NCBI GenBank assembly: GCA_016219545.1
Contig: JACRMH010000051.1
Coordinates: forward strand, 1 to 50,686
DNA: 50,686 nucleotides
From: Chloroflexota bacterium
GTDB lineage: Bacteria > Chloroflexota > Anaerolineae > Anaerolineales > Villigracilaceae
Direction of reading: 5' to 3'
Shown: piece by piece, positions 24,876 through 32,804 of the stretch
Layout of the letters: the number at the start of each line of letters is the position of its first letter
Position numbering within the stretch: the first letter of the stretch is position 1
Notes under the pieces: generated by a model
Seen by the model: the letters and a program-made list of their open reading frames with translations, nothing else
The model's database searches: none
What the model was told of the DNA's origin: nothing
Position numbers and translations under genes: made by a program

Positions 24876-26367
24876 AGTGTTGAACAGAGTGTGTCAATTT
24901 GCGTTTTTCGCGGGCAGAATAATTGGCAACCTGAATCGCGCCGACTGCCATTCCCGCCAGGATCCAATATACATTGGCGTAGGCGCTGTTCTTAACAATG
25001 GCTGCGATCATATATCCCGCAAAGCCGGCGATCAACGCCATCGTAAGATTCGACGAGTCGGGTAATCCAATGGCGGCAAATTGTCTCCTTGCAGAGAATA
25101 GCCCGGTAAAGATGGTGTAAATGAACAGGATAAATACGAGCGCGCCGATCAATCCCTGTTCCGATAAAATTTCAAGGTAGATGCTTGACGGAGAACGGGT
25201 GACGCGGCGGCTGTCCAAACCGATCTGACGCGAATAATTTTGATACTGGACTTCATAATTTCCGAGACCGATCCCAAAGACTGGATGGTCCATAAACATT
25301 TGCCACGCGGCGAGATTCTCGCTCAGGCGACCCCGGAAGGAGGAATCGTAAATCTGATTATTATTCTGCGCCGGAATAAGGTCCTGCAAAGTTCCGATAT
25401 GCTGGGTATAGTCGGCGGGTAGGAACTGGATCAGAGCCAGTCCAATGCCTGCTGTAATAAGCACGGGAAGGATCCGGGGACGATTAAGCAAAAACAAAAC
25501 CACTGTGGTGGCTGCCAATGTTAATACACCGCCGCGTGAGTAAGTGAAAATGATCGCCAAACCGCTGACAATAGCCGCCCAGCCTGCGAAGACCCGCAGG
25601 AGGGAACGTTTCTCGTGCCAAAACCTCTCCAAAGCCAGGGCGAAGATCACGATCATTACCTGGGAATATGCATTGGGATTATCGTAAGGGCCCGTTAATC
25701 GGCTGCGGCTTTGTTCGCCCGAGGATTGAGATTCCCAGCCGCCAAACCCGAAATAAGGATTGTCATATGTGCGGGTCACTGTTTGTAATACGCTGATACT
25801 CCCCATAAAAATACCGGCAATGATCAAAGCCCAAACGGCCTGACGAAAAGATGCAGCACGTTGGATCAATAAGACAACGATCACCCCACCTAAGGCATCC
25901 TTAAAAAAGCCAATGAAAGTGGTACTGCTGAGTGTAAAGTCAATAGAAGTAAATAAGGAGAGAAAAAGCGCGACAGTGTAGATAACCAGAACCGGGGCAA
26001 TGCGTCCCAAACTTAGCGGACGTTCCTGAAGCAGTACAATCCGCAACAAAATAACGACCATTAATAGCCCGGCTAAAGGCTGGGCTATGGATGGCGCGCC
26101 ATAAAATTTAATAGCTACATTTGAAACCTGAGTCACCGTAACAAAAATAAAGAACGATAGACCATAATCAGGCTGCACAAAAACAACGATCAAAAGGATC
26201 AATGCAGGAATAACCAGCAAAACCACCGCGCCAAGCTGTCCAATCGCCAATGCGGATGCTGCCGAAATCACAATGGCAACCAGATATAGCAGGATGGTCA
26301 CCCCGTCCAACCTGCCATTGGATAGGGGTGAATTTTTCTCTGTGACAAAAGAATCGGAAGTTTTCAT
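24868..26367 (-). CDS. Wzy-like O-antigen ligase/polymerase
   Basis: A polytopic protein of 499 residues with about ten to twelve membrane helices and one long extracellular loop, the layout of the Wzy/WaaL/RfaL family. The loop carries YDNPNAYSQVM, and after it come IIFTYSRGGVLTLAATTVVLFLLNR and FGIGLGNYEVQYQNY...SPSSIYLEILSEQGLIGALVF, the Wzy_C signature with its His/Arg-poor Gram-positive version. It should polymerise repeat units delivered by the flippase. I start it at the ATG at 26367; a TTG at 26376 is also in frame and neither has a clear ribosome site. It lies 31 nt after the copolymerase gene. Confidence 0.85.
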   Translation of the reverse strand: MKTSDSFVTEKNSPLSNGRLDGVTILLYLVAIVISAASALAIGQLGAVVLLVIPALILLIVVFVQPDYGLSFFIFVTVTQVSNVAIKFYGAPSIAQPLAGLLMVVILLRIVLLQERPLSLGRIAPVLVIYTVALFLSLFTSIDFTLSSTTFIGFFKDALGGVIVVLLIQRAASFRQAVWALIIAGIFMGSISVLQTVTRTYDNPYFGFGGWESQSSGEQSRSRLTGPYDNPNAYSQVMIVIFALALERFWHEKRSLLRVFAGWAAIVSGLAIIFTYSRGGVLTLAATTVVLFLLNRPRILPVLITAGIGLALIQFLPADYTQHIGTLQDLIPAQNNNQIYDSSFRGRLSENLAAWQMFMDHPVFGIGLGNYEVQYQNYSRQIGLDSRRVTRSPSSIYLEILSEQGLIGALVFILFIYTIFTGLFSARRQFAAIGLPDSSNLTMALIAGFAGYMIAAIVKNSAYANVYWILAGMAVGAIQVANYSAREKRKLTHSVQHYD

Positions 26368-26398
26368 ATCAGCCAACGCGTATTTTTAAGAGGCTATA

Positions 26399-27529
26399 TT
26401 AGTTAGTTTCTTTATTTGGCCAAAATGGGGTTTTCATCTCCCATAGATATACCGGCCTGGCATTACTGCGGCGTGCCTCATCCAGTGAATCATTGGCTTT
26501 TGTGAACAGTTCCTGACTGGCAATGCGATTGCTGTATACGACCCCGCCAATATGCGGGTCAAGTTTAATATTTAAGTCAAATTGGGGCAGATCAATTGGA
26601 GCTGACAAGGCCTGAAAAATGCGGTCAAAAGTTTTCAGGGCTGCAGATCCCGGCGTTTCAGGCAATAGAATGCTAAAGCTGACGTCATCCCAACGCGCCA
26701 CAACATCATTTCCGCGCAGTTCATTGCGCAAGGTATCGGTTACATTCTTAAAGATCTGTTGCAAGCCGGAGGGTGGGAGAGACTCAAGCAAGTCTCGCAG
26801 TCCGTTTATTTCAACCAACCCCATTGAGAAATTCTTGTCGGGCTCTTCGGCTATCATGTCTTCAATGAGGCGGCGGAAATAGCGGCTGTTGTATACGCCG
26901 GTCATGTTGTCAATATTGAGCCGTTGTCTGTAGACCTCGAATGGAATTCGGATCTGTTCGCTTAATACTGCGAATAAAGCCCCGGTCACGAGGCCGATCA
27001 CCAGTGCGAGTCCGGCGTCACGTAATGGCTGCGGACTTAACGGGATGGGCGAAGGCGCGGCCATATCAAGAAAATTAATGGCAAGAATAAAGTTAATACT
27101 ATTGGAAAATATGATGGTTTGCTGTCCGATCGCATTTGACAGATCAGCCACCAGCTTTGGGTCCGGTCCCGTTACAGTTAGCTCAAGGACGCTTGAGCTT
27201 GGGAGTGCGACTGCATTCACTGTGTAATCCTTTAGCGAATCAGCGCTGACATTTAAAAATTTGAGCGAATCAGCAAGGATTTTGTCGCTGTTCATGACTT
27301 CAACATAGGTGGCGACAACCGATGCGCGGTCCAGCGTATTCAAACTATTGATCACCTCAACGCTCGTTTTGAGTGTGGGGCTGGGCGTAATGATGAAACG
27401 GGCCGTTGCGCTGTATCGAGGCGTTGTCAGGTAGGACACAGTTAACGATGACGCCACTGCAACTAACATGGCCAGCAGGATGATCCACCATCCCTTTTGC
27501 AGCATACGAAGGTAAAGTTTAATTTCCAT
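26399..27529 (-). CDS. Wzz-like chain-length protein fused to a degenerate GGDEF domain
   Basis: A 376-residue fusion. Residues 1-192 form a polysaccharide copolymerase of the Wzz/CapA type: TM1 (about 13-34), an external domain with RYSATARFIITPSP and a VLELTVTGPDPKLVADLSNAIG stretch, a Pro-rich PSPIPLSPQPLRDAG segment, and TM2 (about 172-192). Residues 205-370 then match a GGDEF fold: DNMTGVYNSRYF at 207-218 and ARWDDVSFSILLPET at 278-292. The catalytic GGDEF is replaced by DDVSF (281-285), so cyclase activity is unlikely. The inhibitory-site motif RxxD (R272-G-N-D275) is kept exactly five residues before it. The likely role is a c-di-GMP-responsive regulator of chain length. No tyrosine-kinase domain is present. 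AAGGAG precedes the ATG. Confidence 0.88.
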   Translation of the reverse strand: MEIKLYLRMLQKGWWIILLAMLVAVASSLTVSYLTTPRYSATARFIITPSPTLKTSVEVINSLNTLDRASVVATYVEVMNSDKILADSLKFLNVSADSLKDYTVNAVALPSSSVLELTVTGPDPKLVADLSNAIGQQTIIFSNSINFILAINFLDMAAPSPIPLSPQPLRDAGLALVIGLVTGALFAVLSEQIRIPFEVYRQRLNIDNMTGVYNSRYFRRLIEDMIAEEPDKNFSMGLVEINGLRDLLESLPPSGLQQIFKNVTDTLRNELRGNDVVARWDDVSFSILLPETPGSAALKTFDRIFQALSAPIDLPQFDLNIKLDPHIGGVVYSNRIASQELFTKANDSLDEARRSNARPVYLWEMKTPFWPNKETN

Positions 27530-27648
27530 AACGATCTCCTTTCAAACTATAACTTTGAATAAAAAATAAAGAATACCAACTTGAATGAATGGACTACATC
27601 CTTGCAGAAATAAGGGATTTCCAGAAAATATTTATTCCCTTGAATGAT

Positions 27649-28332
27649 TTAATGAGCACCACGCTGTTGAAATACCGCGATGACTGTGCGGAAGAGAATA
27701 TGAATGTCGAACCACAGACTGGCTCTCTCCATATATGCAATATCAAGGCGCAGACGATCATCAAATTCAAACTGTGCGCGTCCCATGATCTGCCACAGTC
27801 CTGTCAACCCGGGAATGACACCAAGCCTTTCAGTGTGCCAAAGTTTATAGGTCTCGGAACCGAACGATGTGGGGCGCGGTCCAACCAGGCTCATCTCTCC
27901 TTTGAGCACATTGATCAACTGGGGCAATTCGTCAAGGCTGGTCTTCCGCAAAAATTTCCCAATTTTGGTAATGCGGGGGTCATCGGTGATCTTAAAATCA
28001 GGCCATTGCAGTTCGTTCAAATGAGCATACTTTTCCTTCAATGCTTCAGCATTCGGAACCATTGAGCGGAATTTATACATGCGAAAGCGTTTCCCGCCTT
28101 TCCCTGTACGCAATTGGATGAACATGGCGGGAGCCCCCGGAGAGGTAAGCATGATCACCAACTGGATCAGCCCAAGGACTGGCGCCCAAAACGGAGCACT
28201 TAAAATTACCAGGGTCAGATCCATCATTCGTTTGGCAAGCAGATAGGCAGGTCCGGTTAGAATGCGATTCCTCGGGTCGAAGGCATTTATCCACAAGAAT
28301 TGGCTGGAAGTACGATAAGTTGAACTTGTCAT
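27649..28332 (-). CDS. Initiating sugar-phosphate transferase (WcaJ/WbaP type)
   Basis: A 227-residue polyprenyl-phosphate sugar-1-phosphate transferase that starts repeat-unit synthesis on undecaprenyl phosphate. Family blocks are all present: AKRMMDLTLVILSAPFWAPVL (membrane hairpin, about 33-60), QLRTGKGGKRFRMYKFRSM, ITKIGKFLRKTSLDELPQLINVLKGEMSLVGPRP, and PGLTGLWQIMGRAQ. The Asp-Glu of SLDELPQ is the catalytic pair of the family. It is the short form with only the catalytic half and lacks the N-terminal multi-TM region of full-length WcaJ. It overlaps the upstream membrane GGDEF-like gene by 4 nt (ATGA), so the two are translationally coupled. Confidence 0.93.
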   Translation of the reverse strand: MTSSTYRTSSQFLWINAFDPRNRILTGPAYLLAKRMMDLTLVILSAPFWAPVLGLIQLVIMLTSPGAPAMFIQLRTGKGGKRFRMYKFRSMVPNAEALKEKYAHLNELQWPDFKITDDPRITKIGKFLRKTSLDELPQLINVLKGEMSLVGPRPTSFGSETYKLWHTERLGVIPGLTGLWQIMGRAQFEFDDRLRLDIAYMERASLWFDIHILFRTVIAVFQQRGAH

Positions 28333-29189
28333 TTCACAATTTGCTCCCTCGTTGAGACGAAGTTAACAGAATTCGGCGAACGTTGTAAACGGTCCCGGGC
28401 CACATCCATCAGGTCTTCAAAAATTAAAGCCTCATCGGGGAATGAGGCCACTCCGCAATCGACATGCAGTCCGGTCCGCTCTGCCACGATCCTGGCGATG
28501 CGCTCCGATAGTATGACAATTTTTTCCATATCAGTTTCAGGACAGAGGACAATAAACCGTCCAACGCGATCTCTTAAGAGCAGGTCGGTTTGACGAAGCG
28601 CTTCTCCAATTGCCTGCCCGATCCGGGCATTGGACAGGCGGGCAAGCACGTCGCGCTGTAAACTCTTTAACATCTCGCGCACAGTTTCTTCATCCTTTGG
28701 AAAGGCATGCACCACGATGAGAGATAGAGGGCGATGGAAACGACGGCTTCTGGCAAATTCATTTTTAATTTTTTCAGAAGACGCATCCAAATCAATAGCG
28801 CCATGAGGGAACGTGGCTTGGGCAAGGATATCCATTAAAGATTCGGATGTTTCAACCGCAACGGCAAGCTGATAGGAAAGCCAGACGCCAACTTCCAAAA
28901 ACACAAATTCCAACACGGTCACTTCCACATTCGCAGAACCGGTCTTGGAGCGGTCAATGACCTGCAGAAGGGTCATATAGATCGCGCCCCAAAAAAACAT
29001 CGGCACCCCCACAGAGACCTTATGAAGGGAAGGGACAAAGATCATGACCGGCACAATGGCAATGCCCATTAAATAAAAGAAGGCCGCAAAATTAATGATC
29101 GGCCTGTCCGCACGATCCAATTGTCCAAGAATCAAAATGAATAGCAAATAAAAAGCAATCCAAAACAAAGACTTCTTAAGATTTGTCAT
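28329..29189 (-). CDS. Membrane protein with degenerate GGDEF domain keeping the I-site
   Basis: A 286-residue protein and the first gene of the exopolysaccharide operon. Four hydrophobic segments (about 7-23, 33-53, 62-79, 92-111) precede a cytoplasmic GGDEF-like fold from about 140. There, FARSRRFHRPLSLIVVHAF and LLLRDRVGRFIVLCPETD follow the family pattern, and the end resembles the usual GVASFPDEALIFEDLMDVA. The signature GGDEF is replaced by RVGRF (208-212), so it should not make c-di-GMP. An RxxD motif (R199-Q-T-D202) remains exactly five residues upstream. The start at 29189 has GGAG seven bases upstream; an in-frame ATG at 29252 lies in the promoter region. It is translationally coupled to the initiating transferase and may gate it. 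Confidence 0.8.
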   Translation of the reverse strand: MTNLKKSLFWIAFYLLFILILGQLDRADRPIINFAAFFYLMGIAIVPVMIFVPSLHKVSVGVPMFFWGAIYMTLLQVIDRSKTGSANVEVTVLEFVFLEVGVWLSYQLAVAVETSESLMDILAQATFPHGAIDLDASSEKIKNEFARSRRFHRPLSLIVVHAFPKDEETVREMLKSLQRDVLARLSNARIGQAIGEALRQTDLLLRDRVGRFIVLCPETDMEKIVILSERIARIVAERTGLHVDCGVASFPDEALIFEDLMDVARDRLQRSPNSVNFVSTREQIVK

Positions 29190-29511
29190 TCTTCCACTCC
29201 AGGATCCTTTAGCGAAATTGCTGAAAATAATTTCAGCGACATATTTTAACACAATTCAGACCCTTTTACTCCTTTTAGGAAGAGTAAAGAATCTTTTCCT
29301 CCCCCACCTGTGATAATCAGTGCAATATAAATCTTGCGCTGAACATTCCTGTAATCACGAATAATGGAAGGTCACGCGTGGGCATAATGGCATGGTCATA
29401 AATGAGTACCTCTCGATGCGTGATATGGAGTCTAAACTACCAAGTAATGTACATTTCGTCATTTTGACTAGTCCTATATGATTGCGGCATACCTAATGAA
29501 GGAGTAATGAC
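29190..29511. promoter_or_regulatory. Divergent intergenic region of the exopolysaccharide and TPR operons
   Basis: A 322-nt AT-rich spacer. On the minus strand, a -10-like TAAAAT (29249-29244) is followed by a 7-bp hairpin GCTGAAA-ATAA-TTTCAGC (29220-29237) sitting at the expected transcription start, possibly an operator. No good -35 is seen. A second small inverted repeat is TTTACTC / GAGTAAA (29265-29288). TCACGC (29372-29377) can pair with GCGTGA (29418-29423), enclosing 40 nt. On the plus strand, TTGACT occurs at 29464-29469 without a convincing -10. I searched by eye for the GEMM c-di-GMP riboswitch and did not find it. Confidence 0.45.
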
Positions 29512-29793
29512 ATGGCTAAAGTTTGGGAACTTCTGGATCAGACGTACTATTTCATCGGCAAAAAACGTTACCGCGAAGCCCAGTCCATTCTTGATAAGAT
29601 CTTATATATGGATCCGCAGAATGTGGATGCATGGGATGCCTATATTCGAATCTGTACAACTCCGAATGATCTCGAAAAATTAAAGAACTACATTGCCCAG
29701 ATCTGGGAAACACGGGTAAGAGACCAGGATTATTTACACGCCACACAACGCTTTATCCTCCAGCGCGTGGATGAAAGAATGAGCAGTTTATAA
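29512..29793 (+). CDS. Small TPR-like protein
   Basis: A 93-residue soluble helical protein. KKRYREAQSILDKILYMDPQNVDAWDAYIRIC reads as one and a half tetratricopeptide-like repeats. The C-terminal half (LEKLKNYIAQIWETRVRDQDYLHATQRFILQRVDERM) is likely two more helices. AAGGAG lies eight bases before the ATG. The next gene, 16 nt downstream, begins with a clearly related repeat (YQNAELVLDAVVRVDPQNVMAWKAY), so the two are paralogous or arose from a split repeat protein. It is divergent from the exopolysaccharide operon and could be a scaffold for it; no direct evidence supports that. Confidence 0.7.
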   Translation: MAKVWELLDQTYYFIGKKRYREAQSILDKILYMDPQNVDAWDAYIRICTTPNDLEKLKNYIAQIWETRVRDQDYLHATQRFILQRVDERMSSL

Positions 29794-29809
29794 TTTTTTT
29801 GGAGTTCAA

Positions 29810-30547
29810 ATGCCAATTTCCGCCCACGTACTTGAACGAGCCTATCAAATGATCCATGCCGGTCAATACCAAAATGCAGAGTTGGTTCTGGATGCTGTTG
29901 TACGGGTAGACCCACAGAATGTGATGGCATGGAAAGCTTATTTGCAGGTTTACCAGAACCGCTGCGATCTGGAATGGCTGATGGAGCGAATCATTAAGGT
30001 TAAGGAATTAAGCGACAAAGACAAGTCGGATATTCTTTTGTATCATGCCCGTCTGCTTCAAGGATTGTCTCAGCGAAGTCAGAATAACGGCGAAGAAAAT
30101 TTAATTTCAACGCCTCCTCAGCAAACGGAGACGGAAATACCGGCGCAGGAAGGCAAGGTCACTTTTGAATTAATTGAAGAGTTTGATTACCCCGTCCGCA
30201 AAGCGGAGCGAATCCAAAGAAAAAAGCGAAGACAATTCTTTACCTATCATGTTCCTACATACGTCTGGCAGGGACTGGGTCTGCTTGCACTTTTTTATTT
30301 CGGGGTGCATTTTCTTGTATTGAAGAATTTATTTGGATATTTTCTAATGGGCGCGTTTATCGTTAGCGGAGTATCCTGGTTAAGACAACTAAATGAACAA
30401 AAAATAATCACTCCCATAAAGACCCTCCACACTTATTCGCTGGAGAGCGAGAAAGAATTAATCGTGATCGACAAGCCAGCGGCGCAGTCGAAGCTGGAGA
30501 ATAAGGGCAGCAAAAAAATAACCCGACGCAAACGAAAAAACATTTAG
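29810..30547 (+). CDS. TPR-like protein with C-terminal membrane hairpin
   Basis: A 245-residue protein with three parts. An N-terminal TPR-like module (about 1-80) is paralogous to the preceding protein. A polar Gln/Glu-rich linker (about 85-120) follows. The C-terminal region has two hydrophobic segments (about 158-175 and 178-194) flanked by very basic stretches: QRKKRRQFF before them and the Lys/Arg-rich end KKITRRKRKN. It is probably a membrane-attached cytosolic adaptor with the repeat module free to bind a partner. It lies 16 nt after the small TPR-like gene, so they form one transcription unit. No known family is recognised beyond the repeats. Confidence 0.7.
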   Translation: MPISAHVLERAYQMIHAGQYQNAELVLDAVVRVDPQNVMAWKAYLQVYQNRCDLEWLMERIIKVKELSDKDKSDILLYHARLLQGLSQRSQNNGEENLISTPPQQTETEIPAQEGKVTFELIEEFDYPVRKAERIQRKKRRQFFTYHVPTYVWQGLGLLALFYFGVHFLVLKNLFGYFLMGAFIVSGVSWLRQLNEQKIITPIKTLHTYSLESEKELIVIDKPAAQSKLENKGSKKITRRKRKNI

Positions 30548-30703
30548 TGTTTTATAACATCCAACAAAGCGTTAAACATCAAGAATCATAGCAAATTCGA
30601 TTTTGATCGTCAGATAATCCAATTCTGCTTTAGAATCAAAGTGATCTAAAAATCTAAAGCAAAACTGGATATATTCTATTAACTACACTACCGGTAAAAC
30701 ATC

Positions 30704-31636
30704 ATGAAAAACCCCAACCTCACCCTTTCGCCTGAAATCGCGCGCGCGCTTAATTTTGGCACGCCTGTTGTCGCACTTGAATCAACCGTCATCACACACG
30801 GACTTCCCCAGCCTCAAAATTTGGAACTGGCACGCGACATGGAACAACAAGTCCGCGACCAGGGTGCGATACCCGCCACTGTGGCATTGCTGGACGGGGA
30901 GATTCGCATCGGTCTTTCGGACGAGGAACTGGTCCGGCTCGCTGACGCGGAATCAGACTCTACACTGAAAGTGAGTCACCGTGACTTTGCGACTGCCATT
31001 CTCAAAAAGAAAAATGGCGGCACCACGGTAGCAGGGACAATGTTCGCCGCGCAAATGGCAGGCATTAAAGTTTTTGCGACAGGCGGCATCGGCGGCGTGC
31101 ATAAAGAGTCAGCGTTTGATATTTCAACAGACTTGCGCGCGCTAGCGGAGATCCCGATGATCGTTGTCTGCGCGGGCGCAAAAGCCATTTTAGATCTGCC
31201 CGCCACTTTGGAATATCTTGAAACCATGGGCGTGCCTGTGGTCGGTTATCAAACAGACGAGTTCCCCGCATTCTATTCCCGTGAAAGCGGATTGAATGTA
31301 AGCGTGCGGCTGGACTCTCCCAAAGAGATCGCGGATTTCGCCGAAGCACACTGGAAGCTTGGGATGCGGAGCGCTATCCTTGTGACGAACCCTGTTCCTG
31401 AAACAGAAGCCATCCCAAAGTCAGAAATGGAACCGATGATCCTAAAAGCGTCGGCAGAAGCCATTGTGCAGGGAATCCATGGGCAGAAGCTCACTCCGTT
31501 CTTATTAAGTCGCATCAGTCAATTAACCGAAGGAAGATCCCTGCGGACGAATTTAGCACTGCTGCTAAACAATGCGCGGCTGGCGGCGAAGATTTCGGGG
31601 GAGTTAAAAGGTGATAAGAAACTAATGGCAATCTGA
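30704..31636 (+). CDS. psuG: Pseudouridine-5'-phosphate glycosidase
   Basis: PsuG, 310 residues, which reversibly splits pseudouridine 5'-phosphate into uracil and ribose 5-phosphate. The family start VALESTVITHGLPQPQNL gives the catalytic E26. FDISTDLRAL gives the metal-binding D143. VCAGAKAILDLPATLEYLET gives the Schiff-base lysine K160. These positions run five to six residues below the E. coli numbering (E31, D149, K166), consistently along the protein. The GTTVAGTMFAAQMAGIKVFATGGIGGVH block is also typical. No pseudouridine kinase (psuK) gene is adjacent, unlike in many bacteria. It is unrelated in function to the flanking signalling genes. Confidence 0.95.
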   Translation: MKNPNLTLSPEIARALNFGTPVVALESTVITHGLPQPQNLELARDMEQQVRDQGAIPATVALLDGEIRIGLSDEELVRLADAESDSTLKVSHRDFATAILKKKNGGTTVAGTMFAAQMAGIKVFATGGIGGVHKESAFDISTDLRALAEIPMIVVCAGAKAILDLPATLEYLETMGVPVVGYQTDEFPAFYSRESGLNVSVRLDSPKEIADFAEAHWKLGMRSAILVTNPVPETEAIPKSEMEPMILKASAEAIVQGIHGQKLTPFLLSRISQLTEGRSLRTNLALLLNNARLAAKISGELKGDKKLMAI

Positions 31637-31698
31637 AAGCAGTATAATCTTTTTAGCGGTTGTGTCATCAGGCGCGTTCTACGCGAGGGAACTATATA

Positions 31699-32757
31699 AT
31701 GTCATCTGTTTATGAAAACGAAGAAGACAGGCAATTGGCGCGAATCCTATCCATGCTTATTTGGGCTTCGTGGGGGGTGTATCTGTTCGTTATTCTTTCC
31801 GGCTTATATTTTAACGATTGGGCGGTTATCTCCGTCACACTAACGGGCTGTGTTTCACTCGTCATACCGTTGATATTGTTAAGACAGCGAAATTTGCGTG
31901 CCAGCAGTTTGATCGTAACCTTGATCGTGCTTGCCACAATAACCATCATTGCCACTGTGGGACAGGGCATTCGTGACCTTGCCATTGTGGCACTTCCCAT
32001 CGTCATTATTTTCGCAGGGCTGACATTACCCCAGTCATTATTCAGGCTTTCTGTCGGGTTGACTTTGGCGGCAGTGTGCTGGCTGGTCTTTGGTGAAGCG
32101 AATGGCTGGTTCACCACAAAGCCTTTCGCAGGAGAAATGACAAACTGGTTTTATCTGATAGGCACATCCCTTATTTTGCTGGTTGCAGCGTTGTCCGTGG
32201 AGTTACTGGCAACCAACATGCGGAGAAGTTTGGGACAGGCAAGGTCTGAGATCGCGCAACGCACGCACATTGAGGGACAACTTCGCTTTCAAGGCACCCA
32301 TGATGCTCTGACCAATATTTACAACCGCGCTTTTTTTATGGATGAACTGAATCGGCTGGAGCATAGCCGCGACTTTCCTATAAGTGTCATCATGGCTGAC
32401 GTGGACAAGTTGAAAGCAGTGAATGACATCCAGGGACATGCAAGGGGCGACGAGCTATTACGTCACACAGCGAAAATACTCCACTCGGTCTTCCGTGAAC
32501 GAGATGTTTTGGCGCGCATCGGCGGCGATGAATTTGCGGTATTGCTGCCAACCACAAACGAGGCAATTGCGGAACAAATGCTGGTGCGTGTTAAAGACCA
32601 AATAGCCAGGCATAATGCAGAGCATCCCGACCTGCCTGTGGAATTATCGCTTGGCGCGTCCACTGCGGAGAACAATAATTTAGCCGAAGTATTTACTGTC
32701 GCCGACCGGCGCATGTATGCGGATAAGGCTGAACGCAGATCGAGACAAATTATTTAA
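31699..32757 (+). CDS. Membrane diguanylate cyclase (GGDEF)
   Basis: A 352-residue diguanylate cyclase that joins two GTP into c-di-GMP. An N-terminal sensor of about six membrane helices (18-170) leads through a short helix (RSLGQARSEIAQRTHIEGQL) to the catalytic domain. HDALTNIYNRAFF marks the domain start at 201. The active site GGDEF is intact at 275-279 (LARIGGDEFAVLLP), and an inhibitory RxxD (R266-E-R-D269) precedes it by five residues, so product feedback is expected. The ATG at 31699 has GAGGGA nine bases upstream, and TATAAT lies at 31643-31648. The HD-GYP gene follows after 47 nt, making a synthase/hydrolase pair next to the exopolysaccharide operon. Confidence 0.92.
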   Translation: MSSVYENEEDRQLARILSMLIWASWGVYLFVILSGLYFNDWAVISVTLTGCVSLVIPLILLRQRNLRASSLIVTLIVLATITIIATVGQGIRDLAIVALPIVIIFAGLTLPQSLFRLSVGLTLAAVCWLVFGEANGWFTTKPFAGEMTNWFYLIGTSLILLVAALSVELLATNMRRSLGQARSEIAQRTHIEGQLRFQGTHDALTNIYNRAFFMDELNRLEHSRDFPISVIMADVDKLKAVNDIQGHARGDELLRHTAKILHSVFRERDVLARIGGDEFAVLLPTTNEAIAEQMLVRVKDQIARHNAEHPDLPVELSLGASTAENNNLAEVFTVADRRMYADKAERRSRQII

Positions 32758-32804
32758 GCGCGCGGGTTGCTTGTTACCTGCCGTTGGTCAAGAAGGACAT
32801 CTGA

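Noticed and set aside
27589..28065. Plus-strand frame of 158 codons over the sugar-phosphate transferase
   Set aside because: Antisense to conserved transferase motifs; Cys/Gln-rich peptide without homology.
29190..29511. GEMM-type c-di-GMP riboswitch
   Set aside because: The context invited it, but the conserved core and tetraloop receptor sequences of the known c-di-GMP riboswitches are not present.
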